A DNA stretch of 34,052 bases from Saprospiraceae bacterium (GCA_013002995.1 JABDLO010000290.1:1-34052), one strand, 5' to 3'; shown: positions 8,463 through 17,149, numbered from the stretch's first letter. Made by a program: numbers and translations. The notes: a model not told the origin generated them from the sequence alone.

Positions 8463-8801
8463 ATGGCAAGGTTTTGTTATGCTCTGGACTTAAAAAATGA
8501 TCCTGATTTAATAAATGAGTATGAGAAGCACCACCGATCCGTGTGGCCTGAAATAGTTGAATCTATTAAGGATTCAGGAATCAATGAAATGGAGATCTAC
8601 AGAGTAGGTAATCGAATGTTTATGGTTATGGAGACAGACGATAATTTTGATTTCGAAAGAAAGAAGGAAGCTGATTTAAATAATGAGACGGTTCAGGAAT
8701 GGGAGAGATTAATGTGGAAATATCAGGCTCCATTGTCTTTTGCGAAAGAAGGAGAAAAGTGGATACGTATGAAACAAATATTTAAGTTGTCACATCAATA
8801 A
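8463..8801 (+). CDS. sugar mutarotase, RhaM-type family, probably acting on L-fucose
   Basis: A 112 aa cytoplasmic protein of the L-rhamnose mutarotase fold (dimeric alpha/beta barrel family), not of the unrelated FucU family. E. coli RhaM uses a Tyr and a His four residues apart, and here they are Tyr20 and His24 in E-Y-E-K-H-H, followed by the family's W-P-E. Later marks are I-Y-R-V-G-N-R-M-F-M-V-M-E and the Trp-rich stretch V-Q-E-W-E-R-L-M-W-K-Y. Such enzymes interconvert alpha and beta anomers of 6-deoxysugars. In this operon, beside a fucose permease and a fucose-type dehydrogenase, L-fucose is the natural substrate, since the dehydrogenase is likely to favour one anomer. It is the last intact gene of the operon. 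Confidence 0.88.
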   Translation: MARFCYALDLKNDPDLINEYEKHHRSVWPEIVESIKDSGINEMEIYRVGNRMFMVMETDDNFDFERKKEADLNNETVQEWERLMWKYQAPLSFAKEGEKWIRMKQIFKLSHQ

Positions 8802-8836
8802 TTAATTGATCACTATCACTATGGGAAGAATTCTAA

Positions 8837-9052
8837 CACCCTCATTTGTTCCAGCGTATCCGACACACTGACTGGTTCAGTCGCCAATCCTGTGGTCAGA
8901 GTGGAGAACCTGCTAATCCTGATGGAGCAGTACATATTCCTGGTACACCGACAGGATATGATGCCAACTCAGTAATGCTGGCCTGCTTTGGAGCCAATGA
9001 AGATGGAGAATTTGGCTTTTAGGATACAGTAGCCTTAGAATATTTATATTGA
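8837..9052 (+). pseudogene. remnant of an M57 'HEIGH' zinc metallopeptidase
   Basis: This otherwise empty stretch translates in one frame into the C-terminal end of a dual-action HEIGH metallopeptidase (Peptidase_M57). R-H-T-D-W-F lies at 8861-8878, I-P-G-T-P-T-G at 8936-8956, S-V-M-L-A-C-F-G at 8969-8992, and D-T-V-A-L-E-Y-L-Y at 9023-9049 before a final TGA. In the family I recall these as G-F-R-H-T-D, I-P-G-T-P, S-(V/W)-M-L-A-C and Y-D-(I/V)-x-A-L-x-Y-L-Y. The frame is broken: the H-E-I-G-H zinc motif and everything upstream are missing, a TAA lies at 8834, the residues before R-H-T-D are out of register, and an in-frame TAG at 9020-9022 replaces the expected Tyr codon. The fragment cannot encode an active protease. 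Confidence 0.68.
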
Positions 9053-9068
9053 TATTACCCTCACACGT

Positions 9069-9088
9069 GGTAATGGTCAACCATTATC
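9069..9088. terminator. candidate hairpin terminator between fucose operon and pyrD
   Basis: An 8-bp stem (seven Watson-Crick pairs and one G-T) pairs 9069-9076 with 9081-9088 around a TCAA loop. It lies in the convergent gap between the fucose operon with its pseudogene tail and the end of pyrD. There is no clean T-tract on either side, so this is a weak candidate. Confidence 0.35.
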
Positions 9089-9099
9089 CCGGGTTTATA

Positions 9100-10131
9100 T
9101 TATTTGGTTAATGCCTTATTGATCTTACTGATCAATCCGGGACCTTCATAAACCATTCCTGAATAAATTTGGATCAATGATGCTCCAGCTGCTAATTTTT
9201 CTTTGGCTGTTTCAGGAGAATCAATTCCGCCAACACCAATAATAGGAAATCCTCCATTTGACTTTTCAACCAGGTATTTTAAGACATCGGTTGAAGCTCT
9301 GAATACAGGTGCCCCACTTAACCCGCCAGCGCCAATCTCTTCTACTATAGATGAATCTGTCTTTAATCCCGCTCTGGATATGGTAGTATTGGTAGCAATC
9401 AAGCCGTCAATCTGTGTAGAATTAACAATGTCTACTATATCATCCAGCTGATCATGATTGAGGTCCGGAGCAATTTTTAAAACGATAGGTCTAGAATGAT
9501 CAATTTTAGAGTTTTCTTCTTTGAGTGAAGAGAGAATATGTGTCAATGGTTTTTTGTCTTGCAATTCTCTTAGTCCTGGTGTATTAGGGCTGCTCACATT
9601 CACAACAAAATAGTCTACATAGGGATGTAACTTCTTAAAGCAGGTGATATAATCATCAACTGCTTTATCATTGGGTGTGATTTTATTTTTACCTATGTTG
9701 CCACCGAGGACGGTGTCTTTTGGTTTTCCTTTTTTTAATCGGTCGGCCATGGCATCAACACCATCATTGTTAAAGCCCATTCTATTGATCAGTCCACGAT
9801 CCTGAGGGAGTCGAAACATTCTGGGCTTTGGGTTTCCGTCCTGAGGTAAGGGCGTTACAGTTCCAATCTCAATATGCCCAAATCCCAACCTTGCCATTTG
9901 ATGAAAATATTTTCCATCTTTATCAAATCCGGCGGCAAGACCTACCGGATTATTAAACTTCATTCCGAAGACCTCTCTTTCCAGGCTTTTATCCCGATAA
10001 CCATAGATGCTTTTCAAGATAGCTGAACCACCAGGAATCTTTAATCCGATGTTGAATAAAGAGATGGCTTTATGATGTGCAGTTTCAGGTGCCAGGCTGA
10101 AAAAGTAAGGTTTTAAGATTGATTTGTACAA
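9100..10131 (-). CDS. pyrD: dihydroorotate dehydrogenase (quinone), class 2
   Basis: Catalyses the fourth step of UMP synthesis, oxidising dihydroorotate to orotate with FMN and passing electrons to quinone at the inner membrane. No ATG start is available. TTG at 10131 gives an N-terminus (Y-K-S-I-L-K-P-Y-F-F-S-L-A-P-E-T-A-H) that aligns with the start of E. coli PyrD; another TTG at 10161 would add ten residues. Motifs are N-P-V-G-L-A-A-G-F-D-K-D-G, G-F-G-H-I-E-I-G-T-V-T, R-M-G-F-N-N and V-V-N-V-S-S-P-N-T-P-G-L, where the second Ser (residue 181) is the class 2 catalytic base in place of the class 1 Cys. I-G-V-G-G-I closes the FMN phosphate site. The N-terminal amphipathic part is the membrane and quinone region. 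It stands alone, with no other pyrimidine genes near. Confidence 0.96.
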   Translation of the reverse strand: MYKSILKPYFFSLAPETAHHKAISLFNIGLKIPGGSAILKSIYGYRDKSLEREVFGMKFNNPVGLAAGFDKDGKYFHQMARLGFGHIEIGTVTPLPQDGNPKPRMFRLPQDRGLINRMGFNNDGVDAMADRLKKGKPKDTVLGGNIGKNKITPNDKAVDDYITCFKKLHPYVDYFVVNVSSPNTPGLRELQDKKPLTHILSSLKEENSKIDHSRPIVLKIAPDLNHDQLDDIVDIVNSTQIDGLIATNTTISRAGLKTDSSIVEEIGAGGLSGAPVFRASTDVLKYLVEKSNGGFPIIGVGGIDSPETAKEKLAAGASLIQIYSGMVYEGPGLISKINKALTK

Positions 10132-10414
10132 GGCTATAAGATTTACCGCGAAGGTAAGCAATGAGATAAAGAAGAGGAGATTTTTGAATGGCTTTTGGAC
10201 AAACTCTTAATGGTATGCAGAATTATGTGGCTGTTTTAATCATTGAATTTTCAAATCATCATTGACAGCAATCTTCATCATTCCAATTCTTAAATTTCTG
10301 ATTTACTATCCAAGTAGCTTCTTAGTAGACACTTTTCCATAAAATTTCTGAGATATTATAAATCAATGACCAAACGGAAAGCTGATTATTCTTTCACTAT
10401 TAAAATATGGAAAG

Positions 10415-12613
10415 ATGAAAAAGTTATTCTACACAATTTTCGCCTGTTTTACTATAGTATTATTTGGATCAGGTATATGGTGTCAACCAATGACAATGAC
10501 AGTCAATAACACGGGAGATGGATCAGACATAAGTTTGGGCGATGGAGTATGTGAAGTAACTGCAGGGCAAGGTGATTGCACATTGCGTGCTGCTATGGAA
10601 GAAGCTAATAATAATGGAGGGTTTCACGATATCATTAATTTCAATATTCCTGGAGTCGGTGTACATACCATAATGCCGGGAGTTACCGGCGCCATACCTC
10701 CTGTAGTCGGTCTACCTATACTCACGGATAATGCGGGAGCAACCATCGATGGCTCCACACAACCGGGAGCTTTAATTGGTTCCAATCCACCCATGACATT
10801 GAATCTGTTGATCGAGGTTAAAGGTCAGGGATATATGATGCCTCCACCAGCTCTTTTGATGCATGGGGTTTGGATCATGTCTGATAACAATGATATAAGG
10901 GGATTAGTAGTCAATGAATTTACAGGAGACGGCATAAGAATCGAAGGAACCCCTACATCTACCGACAATAACCTTATTTATGCCAATATCGTAGGAACTG
11001 ATCCAAGTGGGGGAATTGACAGAGGGAATGCAACCTTGAGTGCAATAACACCTTGGTATGCAGGTATAAGTATCATTGTGCCTCCTTGTGATGAAAACCC
11101 AGTTTTTACAAAAAACAATATTGTTCGTCGCAATCTCGTATCCGGGAATGGCAGCCATCCTACTCCAGTCAATCGGGGTGAAGGTGTAAGTATAACCAAT
11201 TGTCCTCCGGGTGATAATGGATTTAATACGGTAGAATACAATTTCATAGGAACTGATATATCAGGTACTGCGCCATTGGGTAATGACAGTGATGGCGTAA
11301 CCATCGCTGAAGCTGCACATGACAATCTGATAGATAACAATGTTATCTCTTCAAACGGCTATTCAGGAGTAGGGATAAATGGATTACCACCTTCTCCTCC
11401 AATAACACCGGTAGCAAGATACACGATTAATAACACAATTTCTAATAACATAATTGGGCTGGATGTCAATACCAGTAAGGCTTTAGCTAATGGTTTTCAA
11501 GGAGTTAGTATCGGCAAGTTTGGACCAATCACATGGGGGTTTGCCCCAAGTAATACAGTAACTAATAATATAATTGCGTTTAATATAATGAATGGGGTAC
11601 TCGTGGATGAACAACAGACGGATAATGCCAATTGTGATTTCAATTTGATCAGTCAGAATTCCATTTACTCTAATGGACAACTCGGAATAGACCTGGTAAG
11701 TCCTTCAGGCGGCCCAACTGGAGTCGTGACATTTAATGATCCTGGAGATCCGGACACTGGACCCAACCAAGAGATCAATTTTCCAGTTATCAACTCGGCA
11801 GTTATAGGCAGTTCTTCTACTACCATTTCAGGTACAGTTGATGTGCCAAGTCCAACTACAACCACCGTTGAAGTATTTATTGCCGCTATGGATCCTACGA
11901 ATCACGGAGAAGGGATGACATATCTTGGTAGCACTACCCCAACAACAGCAGGTAATTGGTCTTTAACTGTAGGTGTTCTGACTACAAGCAATATGCTGAC
12001 ATCGACATCGACGGATGCTAATAATTCTTCTGAATTTTCTGCCCTTCATACTCCTGTGTTACCGGTAGAATTGATGGGATGGAAAGCAGAACTTAAAGAA
12101 TCAATGGTCTTATTATCATGGACCACAGCTTCTGAAGTGAATAACAAAGGATTCTATCTATTAAAAAGCAACGATGGAAAAGAGTGGAATGAACTATGTT
12201 GGATACCAGGCCATGGAAATTCTACAAAAGTAAATACTTATTATTTTGAAGATCATTATCCCTTCCTGGGTGATAATTATTATAGTTTATTGCAGGAAGA
12301 CTACGATGGGGTGAATGCTTTGGCCGATATAAAATACATTTATTATAGTCCAGATATTATTGAAAGAATACAAGTCTTCCCAAATCCTTCTTCTGGAATA
12401 TTTGATGTACAGATATTAAATACTGATAATGATCCGGTATCAATCAGGATATATGATATCATCGGCAGGATGTATTGGAGCGAAGATTTTTATAGTGGAG
12501 AAATGTCCAAATCCTGGAAAAGGAGATTTGAATTACAAACAAAACAAGTGTACATTCTCCAGGTTAAAATGGGTAAAATGCTGGTGAATAAAAAAATTGT
12601 GATTACTAACTAA
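10415..12613 (+). CDS. secreted beta-helix protein with T9SS type A sorting domain
   Basis: A large extracellular or surface protein of 732 aa. It begins with a signal peptide (M-K-K-L-F-Y-T-I-F-A-C-F-T-I-V-L-F-G). A CSLREA-like segment follows (G-D-G-V-C-E-V ... G-D-C-T-L-R-A-A-M-E-E-A-N-N, about 42-67). Residues of about 90-430 are rich in Asn and Gly with repeating N-x-I and G-T-D patterns (for example Y-N-F-I-G-T-D), typical of right-handed parallel beta-helices. Next comes a beta-sandwich segment beginning L-P-V-E-L-M-G-W-K-A (about 550-640), often seen before sorting domains. The last 80 residues begin V-F-P-N-P-S-S-G and end V-N-K-K-I-V-I-T-N, a T9SS type A domain. The ligand or substrate is unknown; such helices may bind polysaccharide or act in adhesion. 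It is a single gene between convergent and divergent neighbours. Confidence 0.9.
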   Translation: MKKLFYTIFACFTIVLFGSGIWCQPMTMTVNNTGDGSDISLGDGVCEVTAGQGDCTLRAAMEEANNNGGFHDIINFNIPGVGVHTIMPGVTGAIPPVVGLPILTDNAGATIDGSTQPGALIGSNPPMTLNLLIEVKGQGYMMPPPALLMHGVWIMSDNNDIRGLVVNEFTGDGIRIEGTPTSTDNNLIYANIVGTDPSGGIDRGNATLSAITPWYAGISIIVPPCDENPVFTKNNIVRRNLVSGNGSHPTPVNRGEGVSITNCPPGDNGFNTVEYNFIGTDISGTAPLGNDSDGVTIAEAAHDNLIDNNVISSNGYSGVGINGLPPSPPITPVARYTINNTISNNIIGLDVNTSKALANGFQGVSIGKFGPITWGFAPSNTVTNNIIAFNIMNGVLVDEQQTDNANCDFNLISQNSIYSNGQLGIDLVSPSGGPTGVVTFNDPGDPDTGPNQEINFPVINSAVIGSSSTTISGTVDVPSPTTTTVEVFIAAMDPTNHGEGMTYLGSTTPTTAGNWSLTVGVLTTSNMLTSTSTDANNSSEFSALHTPVLPVELMGWKAELKESMVLLSWTTASEVNNKGFYLLKSNDGKEWNELCWIPGHGNSTKVNTYYFEDHYPFLGDNYYSLLQEDYDGVNALADIKYIYYSPDIIERIQVFPNPSSGIFDVQILNTDNDPVSIRIYDIIGRMYWSEDFYSGEMSKSWKRRFELQTKQVYILQVKMGKMLVNKKIVITN

Positions 12614-12650
12614 TTGAATACAGGGTATGAAATCATTGTTCAGGTTTTAA

Positions 12651-14057
12651 TTATTTTAGTTCACACCTGGCCACTGACTCTATGTGGTGTGTATGAGGAA
12701 ACATATCCACACCTTGCACTTGTGTAACTTGATATTTTTCAGATAACAGCTTCAAGTCACGAGCTTGAGTGGAAGGATTGCAACTTACGTATACGATTTT
12801 AGGAGCTTCTAATTGAAGCAGCATTTGGACAACATCAGCGTGCATGCCGGCTCGAGGTGGGTCAGTAATGACAAGATCTGGTTTGCCATGCCTTTCGGCA
12901 AATGAGTCGGTAAGTATGTTCTTTACATCTCCTGCATAAAAAGAAGCATTCTCTATTCCATTCAACTTTCTATTCAGAATAGCATCTTCAATGGCAGGTT
13001 CTATCTCCTCAATTCCTACAACCTGCCTGCATCTATCAGCAACATAAAGGGCTATACTTCCTATCCCAGTGTATAAATCGTACACATTCTCATCACCTTT
13101 TAGATCACAAAAATCAACTGCTGTATCATATAGCACTTTAGCTTGCTCAGTATTGGTCTGAAAGAAGGACTTCGGACCTATGCAATAAGTAACATCGCCG
13201 AGGGTCTGTTTAAGATAAGGATCACCATTGAACAATATCATCTCCTGATCGAAGAGGCTGTCATTTTGTTTCTGGTTGATGACATAGTAAAGTGATATGA
13301 TAGATGGAAAATTATCCTTAATGGTGTTTAGCAAACCTACTAACTCTTCTGGTTGATCTTCTCCCACGGCAATAATTACCATCCATTCTCCTCGAGAATT
13401 ATTCCGAAATATCATATTCCGCAAGAATCCATTGTGCGATCGAGTGTTATAAAATGAAAGCTCATTTGCGAAAGCATAATTTCTGATGAAATTCCTCAAT
13501 TTATCGCCCATACTATCCTGTAAGTGGCACTCCTCAACATCAACTACCTTATCATAGGATCCTGCAGGATGAAATCCTACTCCCGGTTTTCTTTCAATGA
13601 TCTCACTTGAATCTATCTGCTCTCTCGTCAACCATTGTGAAGTAGAAAAACTGTATTCCAATTTATTTCGATAACGGAATATCTGATCGCAGGGCTTAGT
13701 CGGATGAACAATCGAAGAGTCAAGACCAGCTATCCTGGTCATGGCATCTAATATAGTCTGGTGCTTGTGTTTGATCTGTGCCCCATAGGCCATATTTTGC
13801 CATTTGCAACCGCCACATATTCCAAAGTGTTGACACCTTGCTTCTATTCGATCAGATGAATAATGGTGTGTCTTATGCACAATTCCATGGGCATAAGATT
13901 TTTTCTTCCGTAACACCAAAACATCTACCACGTCCCCAGGTATGCCTCCTTTTATAAAAAGTACCTGGCCATCCTCTGAACGACCTACTGACATGCCTTT
14001 GTCAGCGATCCCTGTAATGGTGACATTTTCGACTATCTTTTTTCTTCTCCTTCCCAT
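12651..14057 (-). CDS. 23S rRNA (uracil-5-)-methyltransferase, RumA/RlmD family
   Basis: A 468 aa SAM-dependent enzyme that makes 5-methyluridine in 23S rRNA. An N-terminal TRAM domain (about 5-65, G-I-A-D-K-G-M-S-V-G-R and G-G-I-P-G-D-V-V-D-V) binds RNA. The [4Fe-4S] ligands are C-x5-C-x2-C in C-Q-H-F-G-I-C-G-G-C, with a fourth Cys in V-E-E-C-H-L. The methyltransferase fold has F-F-Q-T-N-T, Y-D-L-Y-T-G-I-G-S-I-A (SAM), D-P-P-R-A-G and Y-V-S-C-N-P, whose Cys is the catalytic nucleophile, then a C-terminal Glu in H-I-E-S-V. The family includes RlmD (U1939) and RlmC (U747), and many Bacteroidota carry a single such enzyme; the target base cannot be told from sequence alone. It converges on the preceding gene with a 37-bp gap. 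Confidence 0.94.
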   Translation of the reverse strand: MGRRRKKIVENVTITGIADKGMSVGRSEDGQVLFIKGGIPGDVVDVLVLRKKKSYAHGIVHKTHHYSSDRIEARCQHFGICGGCKWQNMAYGAQIKHKHQTILDAMTRIAGLDSSIVHPTKPCDQIFRYRNKLEYSFSTSQWLTREQIDSSEIIERKPGVGFHPAGSYDKVVDVEECHLQDSMGDKLRNFIRNYAFANELSFYNTRSHNGFLRNMIFRNNSRGEWMVIIAVGEDQPEELVGLLNTIKDNFPSIISLYYVINQKQNDSLFDQEMILFNGDPYLKQTLGDVTYCIGPKSFFQTNTEQAKVLYDTAVDFCDLKGDENVYDLYTGIGSIALYVADRCRQVVGIEEIEPAIEDAILNRKLNGIENASFYAGDVKNILTDSFAERHGKPDLVITDPPRAGMHADVVQMLLQLEAPKIVYVSCNPSTQARDLKLLSEKYQVTQVQGVDMFPHTHHIESVARCELK

Positions 14058-14111
14058 GGTAGAAATTGAAGTGCAAACGTATAAAATACTTAGGTAATTT
14101 CCTTTTATTAA

Positions 14112-16037
14112 TTATCCTCTCCTGGTTAATAGAAATTCTGTACGACGATTGGTCTGTCTTCCTTGTGGAGTTTCATTGGTGGCAATGGGTTCATTTTCTC
14201 CTTTTCCTACATAGGTGACACGATTCTGGCTTATTCCTCCTTCAATCAATTTGAGGTAGACGGCTTTAGCTCTCTCAGATGAAAGTTGCAAGTTATCTTC
14301 ATCTGATCCTACATCATCTGTATGGCCTATGATGGTTACATTGTAATTTAAGTTATTCCTAAGAAGAGCCGTGAGCCTTTGGATTTCAGGCATTGAAATA
14401 TCTTGTAAGATAGCAGAGCCGGATTCAAAGAAAATATTATTCAGAACTATGGGTTTTTCAATTTCTACTTCTTCTTTTTCAAGAGGAAGAAGAGAAGCCT
14501 TTATTAATATTGGATCAATCGCTGTAGCGATGGTATCCAACCTGAAATTACGAGAATAAAAAAGATATCCGTCTTTCTCTATGGTCAGTCCATAGTTGTT
14601 TCCTGTAACCAGTGCAACCAGGGCCATCCCCTGAGCATCAGTATAAGAGCTGGAAAAAGATTGTTTATTATGATTGTCAATAACTACATCAACTTCAAGA
14701 GGAGCACCGGTTAATGAATCGGTCACCTGGATTCTGGCATAGGTAGTAGGAAAAGGCCTCACTTCTGGATATAACTCAAATTGGTATATATCGACATTAT
14801 CTTTGCCCTGGTCAGAAGAGTAAAAGGCTGTAGTCCCATCCAGGGAAACAGTCAATCCCCCTTCATTATCTCTTGTGTTAATTGGATAACCCAGGTTGAC
14901 GGGAATGTCCCATGCTCCTAAATCTTCATCATACCTCGACATATACAAGTCAAACTTTCCAATACCCACTCGTCCATCAGAGCGGAAATAGAGTGTCTTT
15001 CCATCAGGATGGATGAAAGGAGTTTCATCACTCCCAGTTGTATTAATCATTCCCCCAATGTTCTCAGGATTGGACCACCCTTCTTCACGTGTCCATTCAG
15101 ACTTCCAGATATCACTATTTCCGATGCTTCCAAGTCGACGACTTGCAAAGTATAAAGTTGTGCCATCGGCACTTAAAGAAGGTTGAGACTCCCATGCCGG
15201 ACTATTGATTACAGGCCCCATATTAGAGGGTGTGGACCAGCCACCGTATTTGTTTTTTCTTGAATAGTATAAGTCGCAACTTCCGAATCCATCCCTTCTA
15301 TTACAACCTGTGAAAATCAAAGTTCTCCCGTCTGCAGATAAGGCAAATACTCCTTCATTATCCATTGAAAGTATTTCTTCAACCAGAAACGGCTCTCCAT
15401 AAGAATTGCTATCTCTGTATGATACCAAAATATCCTCCTGACCTCTTATTCGCCTTACAAAGTAGAACTCTGAACCATCAGCTGAAACCCCCGGGGTGTA
15501 TTCTGACTCTTCTGTATTGATCTGATCCGGTAATGGGATTGGATCAAATGGAACAGGATTTTTTATAGCTTCAGCAATGAATTCATATCTGGTTTTTAAT
15601 TCAACTGCTCGATCACGCTTTTTTGCACTTCGATCAACCATTGAGAGATACCTGGTCATGTATTGAACAGCTTCGGAATATTCACCCTGCTGTTCATTAA
15701 CCAGAGCAAGAGAATAATATACTTCTTCATTATATTCTGGATCCAGCTTGATGGATGAGAGCAACATTGATTCTGCCTGATTGAAATCTTTTAATCTGAA
15801 ATAGATCCCGCTTTTGGCAAGAATCGCATCAATAGTGTTAGGGTATTTTTTTAATACTTCATCGTACTTTTCAATAGCTTTTACGTTTTTTCCCTGTCGT
15901 TGAAGTGCTCTTGCCTCATTGAACTTATTAGTATGTTTTTTATCGAGTTCTGATATAGGGGTGTATTGTTGTGCAACAAATGATTGAGGAGTTGCACAAG
16001 ACCAAATGAAGAGTATTGCCAGATAAAAAATTCTCAT
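14112..16037 (-). CDS. TPR / PD40 propeller / OmpA-domain envelope protein, PorE-like architecture
   Basis: A 641 aa envelope protein. An N-terminal export signal (M-R-I-F-Y-L-A-I-L-F-I-W-S-C) could be a lipobox, or cleavage may come after F-V-A-Q. TPR repeats fill about 35-150. A PD40-type beta-propeller fills about 175-420, with repeats such as P-S-L-S-A-D-G-T-T-L-Y-F-A-S and P-F-I-H-P-D-G-K-T-L-Y-F. A carboxypeptidase-regulatory-like beta domain spans about 430-510. The OmpA C-terminal peptidoglycan-binding domain is at about 525-641 (F-E-S-G-S-A, I-G-H-T-D-D-V-G, L-S-S-E-R-A, R-R-T-E-F). This order is that of PorE, the T9SS protein tethering the machinery to peptidoglycan. Bacteroidota often carry several proteins of this layout, so a T9SS role is only possible. 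The product probably stabilises the envelope. Confidence 0.88.
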   Translation of the reverse strand: MRIFYLAILFIWSCATPQSFVAQQYTPISELDKKHTNKFNEARALQRQGKNVKAIEKYDEVLKKYPNTIDAILAKSGIYFRLKDFNQAESMLLSSIKLDPEYNEEVYYSLALVNEQQGEYSEAVQYMTRYLSMVDRSAKKRDRAVELKTRYEFIAEAIKNPVPFDPIPLPDQINTEESEYTPGVSADGSEFYFVRRIRGQEDILVSYRDSNSYGEPFLVEEILSMDNEGVFALSADGRTLIFTGCNRRDGFGSCDLYYSRKNKYGGWSTPSNMGPVINSPAWESQPSLSADGTTLYFASRRLGSIGNSDIWKSEWTREEGWSNPENIGGMINTTGSDETPFIHPDGKTLYFRSDGRVGIGKFDLYMSRYDEDLGAWDIPVNLGYPINTRDNEGGLTVSLDGTTAFYSSDQGKDNVDIYQFELYPEVRPFPTTYARIQVTDSLTGAPLEVDVVIDNHNKQSFSSSYTDAQGMALVALVTGNNYGLTIEKDGYLFYSRNFRLDTIATAIDPILIKASLLPLEKEEVEIEKPIVLNNIFFESGSAILQDISMPEIQRLTALLRNNLNYNVTIIGHTDDVGSDEDNLQLSSERAKAVYLKLIEGGISQNRVTYVGKGENEPIATNETPQGRQTNRRTEFLLTRRG

Positions 16038-16129
16038 TCTATAGGTTCAATGATATTAATAACGCAAATATCTTGTTCTATGATATGACGTAAGAAATCA
16101 GATAAAGACACAAACTTATTTAATAGGGA

Positions 16130-17149
16130 TCAGGCGAATTCTTTCAGAAGGTTTTTAGCTTGTTTGTCGCCCATTTTAGCGGCTTCCTTGATGTCTTTTA
16201 TGTAGCCACTCTTGCCTGCTTTCTGTTTAGCAACTCCACGATATCTAAGAATTTCCGAATCTTCAATTTTACCAAAATCGCTTTGTATAGCTGCAGCCTT
16301 GTCAAAAGCTTCCAGGGCATCTGTATATTCTTCCATGTTTAAAAGTACGATGCCGTAATGGTGATAACCCCACCGCTTCCATACATAATTAGGATCATCC
16401 TCGGTAAACTTCCTTTTACAGAAGAATTTAAGATCAAAAGCAGCTTTATCCCATTGCTTGAGATAGATATGACACTGTGCTTTGAGACGCTTGGCTTTCC
16501 AGTAAACTGCCTGAAGAGCAATGGCATTCTTAGTTGCGTGCTCAAGATCCTTTAATGCATCTTCCCAGTTTTTTTCAAGCATGAGTACCTTAGCCCTTCC
16601 GTAGTATGCTGTGGGAATAGTAGGATCAAGTTTTATGCATTTGCCATAATCTCTTTTAGCGTCGTGGTATTTTTTTAGTATAAAATTTACTTTAGCCCGT
16701 CTCTCATATGCTTGTGCATGGCGATCATATTTTTCGATGGCTTTGGTTAATGCCTGAATGGCTTCATCTTCTTTTCCATGCTGTCTGACCAGTTTTCTTC
16801 CTTTGATGAAAGATTGGACTGCTGCTTTGTCACTATCCGGCTCAACTATAGCATAATGCATGATTTTACCTTCATCAATCTGCCATGCCCTTATAGAACC
16901 TGCAACTGCAAATTGAGAACAGTAATCCAAAAGACTTGCAGTATTGCGAAATGATTTCTCAGTGACTTGAGCAACATATCTGGGGATTACCAAGGCCTTT
17001 TCTTCAGGAATGAAGATTTCCTCAGCTTTAAAGATGAGTGTGTTTTTGTAATAGTTGTCAGTCCTATACTCATACATCTTTAGAACCTTGTCATACGACC
17101 GTTCACTACCAAATTCTAACCTACCTTGAATAATTGCCTTATAAAACAT
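16130..17149 (-). CDS. TPR-repeat protein of unknown function
   Basis: A 339 aa protein with no signal peptide, so probably cytoplasmic. Residues of about 1-110 form a region I do not recognise, containing F-I-P-E-E-K-A-L-V-I-P-R-Y-V. From about 112 to 310 there are several TPR units (A-I-Q-A-L-T-K-A-I-E-K-Y, A-K-R-D-Y-G-K-C-I-K-L-D-P, A-L-K-D-L-E-H-A, A-L-E-A-F-D-K-A-A-A-I), and the last part has a Sel1-like phrase A-A-K-M-G-D-K-Q-A-K. TPRs mediate protein contacts; nothing points to a partner. The next gene on this strand lies 92 bp away and carries TPRs too, but the sequences do not look like a recent duplicate. Confidence 0.85.
   Translation of the reverse strand: MFYKAIIQGRLEFGSERSYDKVLKMYEYRTDNYYKNTLIFKAEEIFIPEEKALVIPRYVAQVTEKSFRNTASLLDYCSQFAVAGSIRAWQIDEGKIMHYAIVEPDSDKAAVQSFIKGRKLVRQHGKEDEAIQALTKAIEKYDRHAQAYERRAKVNFILKKYHDAKRDYGKCIKLDPTIPTAYYGRAKVLMLEKNWEDALKDLEHATKNAIALQAVYWKAKRLKAQCHIYLKQWDKAAFDLKFFCKRKFTEDDPNYVWKRWGYHHYGIVLLNMEEYTDALEAFDKAAAIQSDFGKIEDSEILRYRGVAKQKAGKSGYIKDIKEAAKMGDKQAKNLLKEFA

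Noticed and set aside
10978-11340. 120-codon minus-strand frame inside the beta-helix protein gene
   Set aside because: A by-product of the repetitive Asn/Gly codons on the other strand; the plus-strand frame has a signal peptide and T9SS tail and explains the region.
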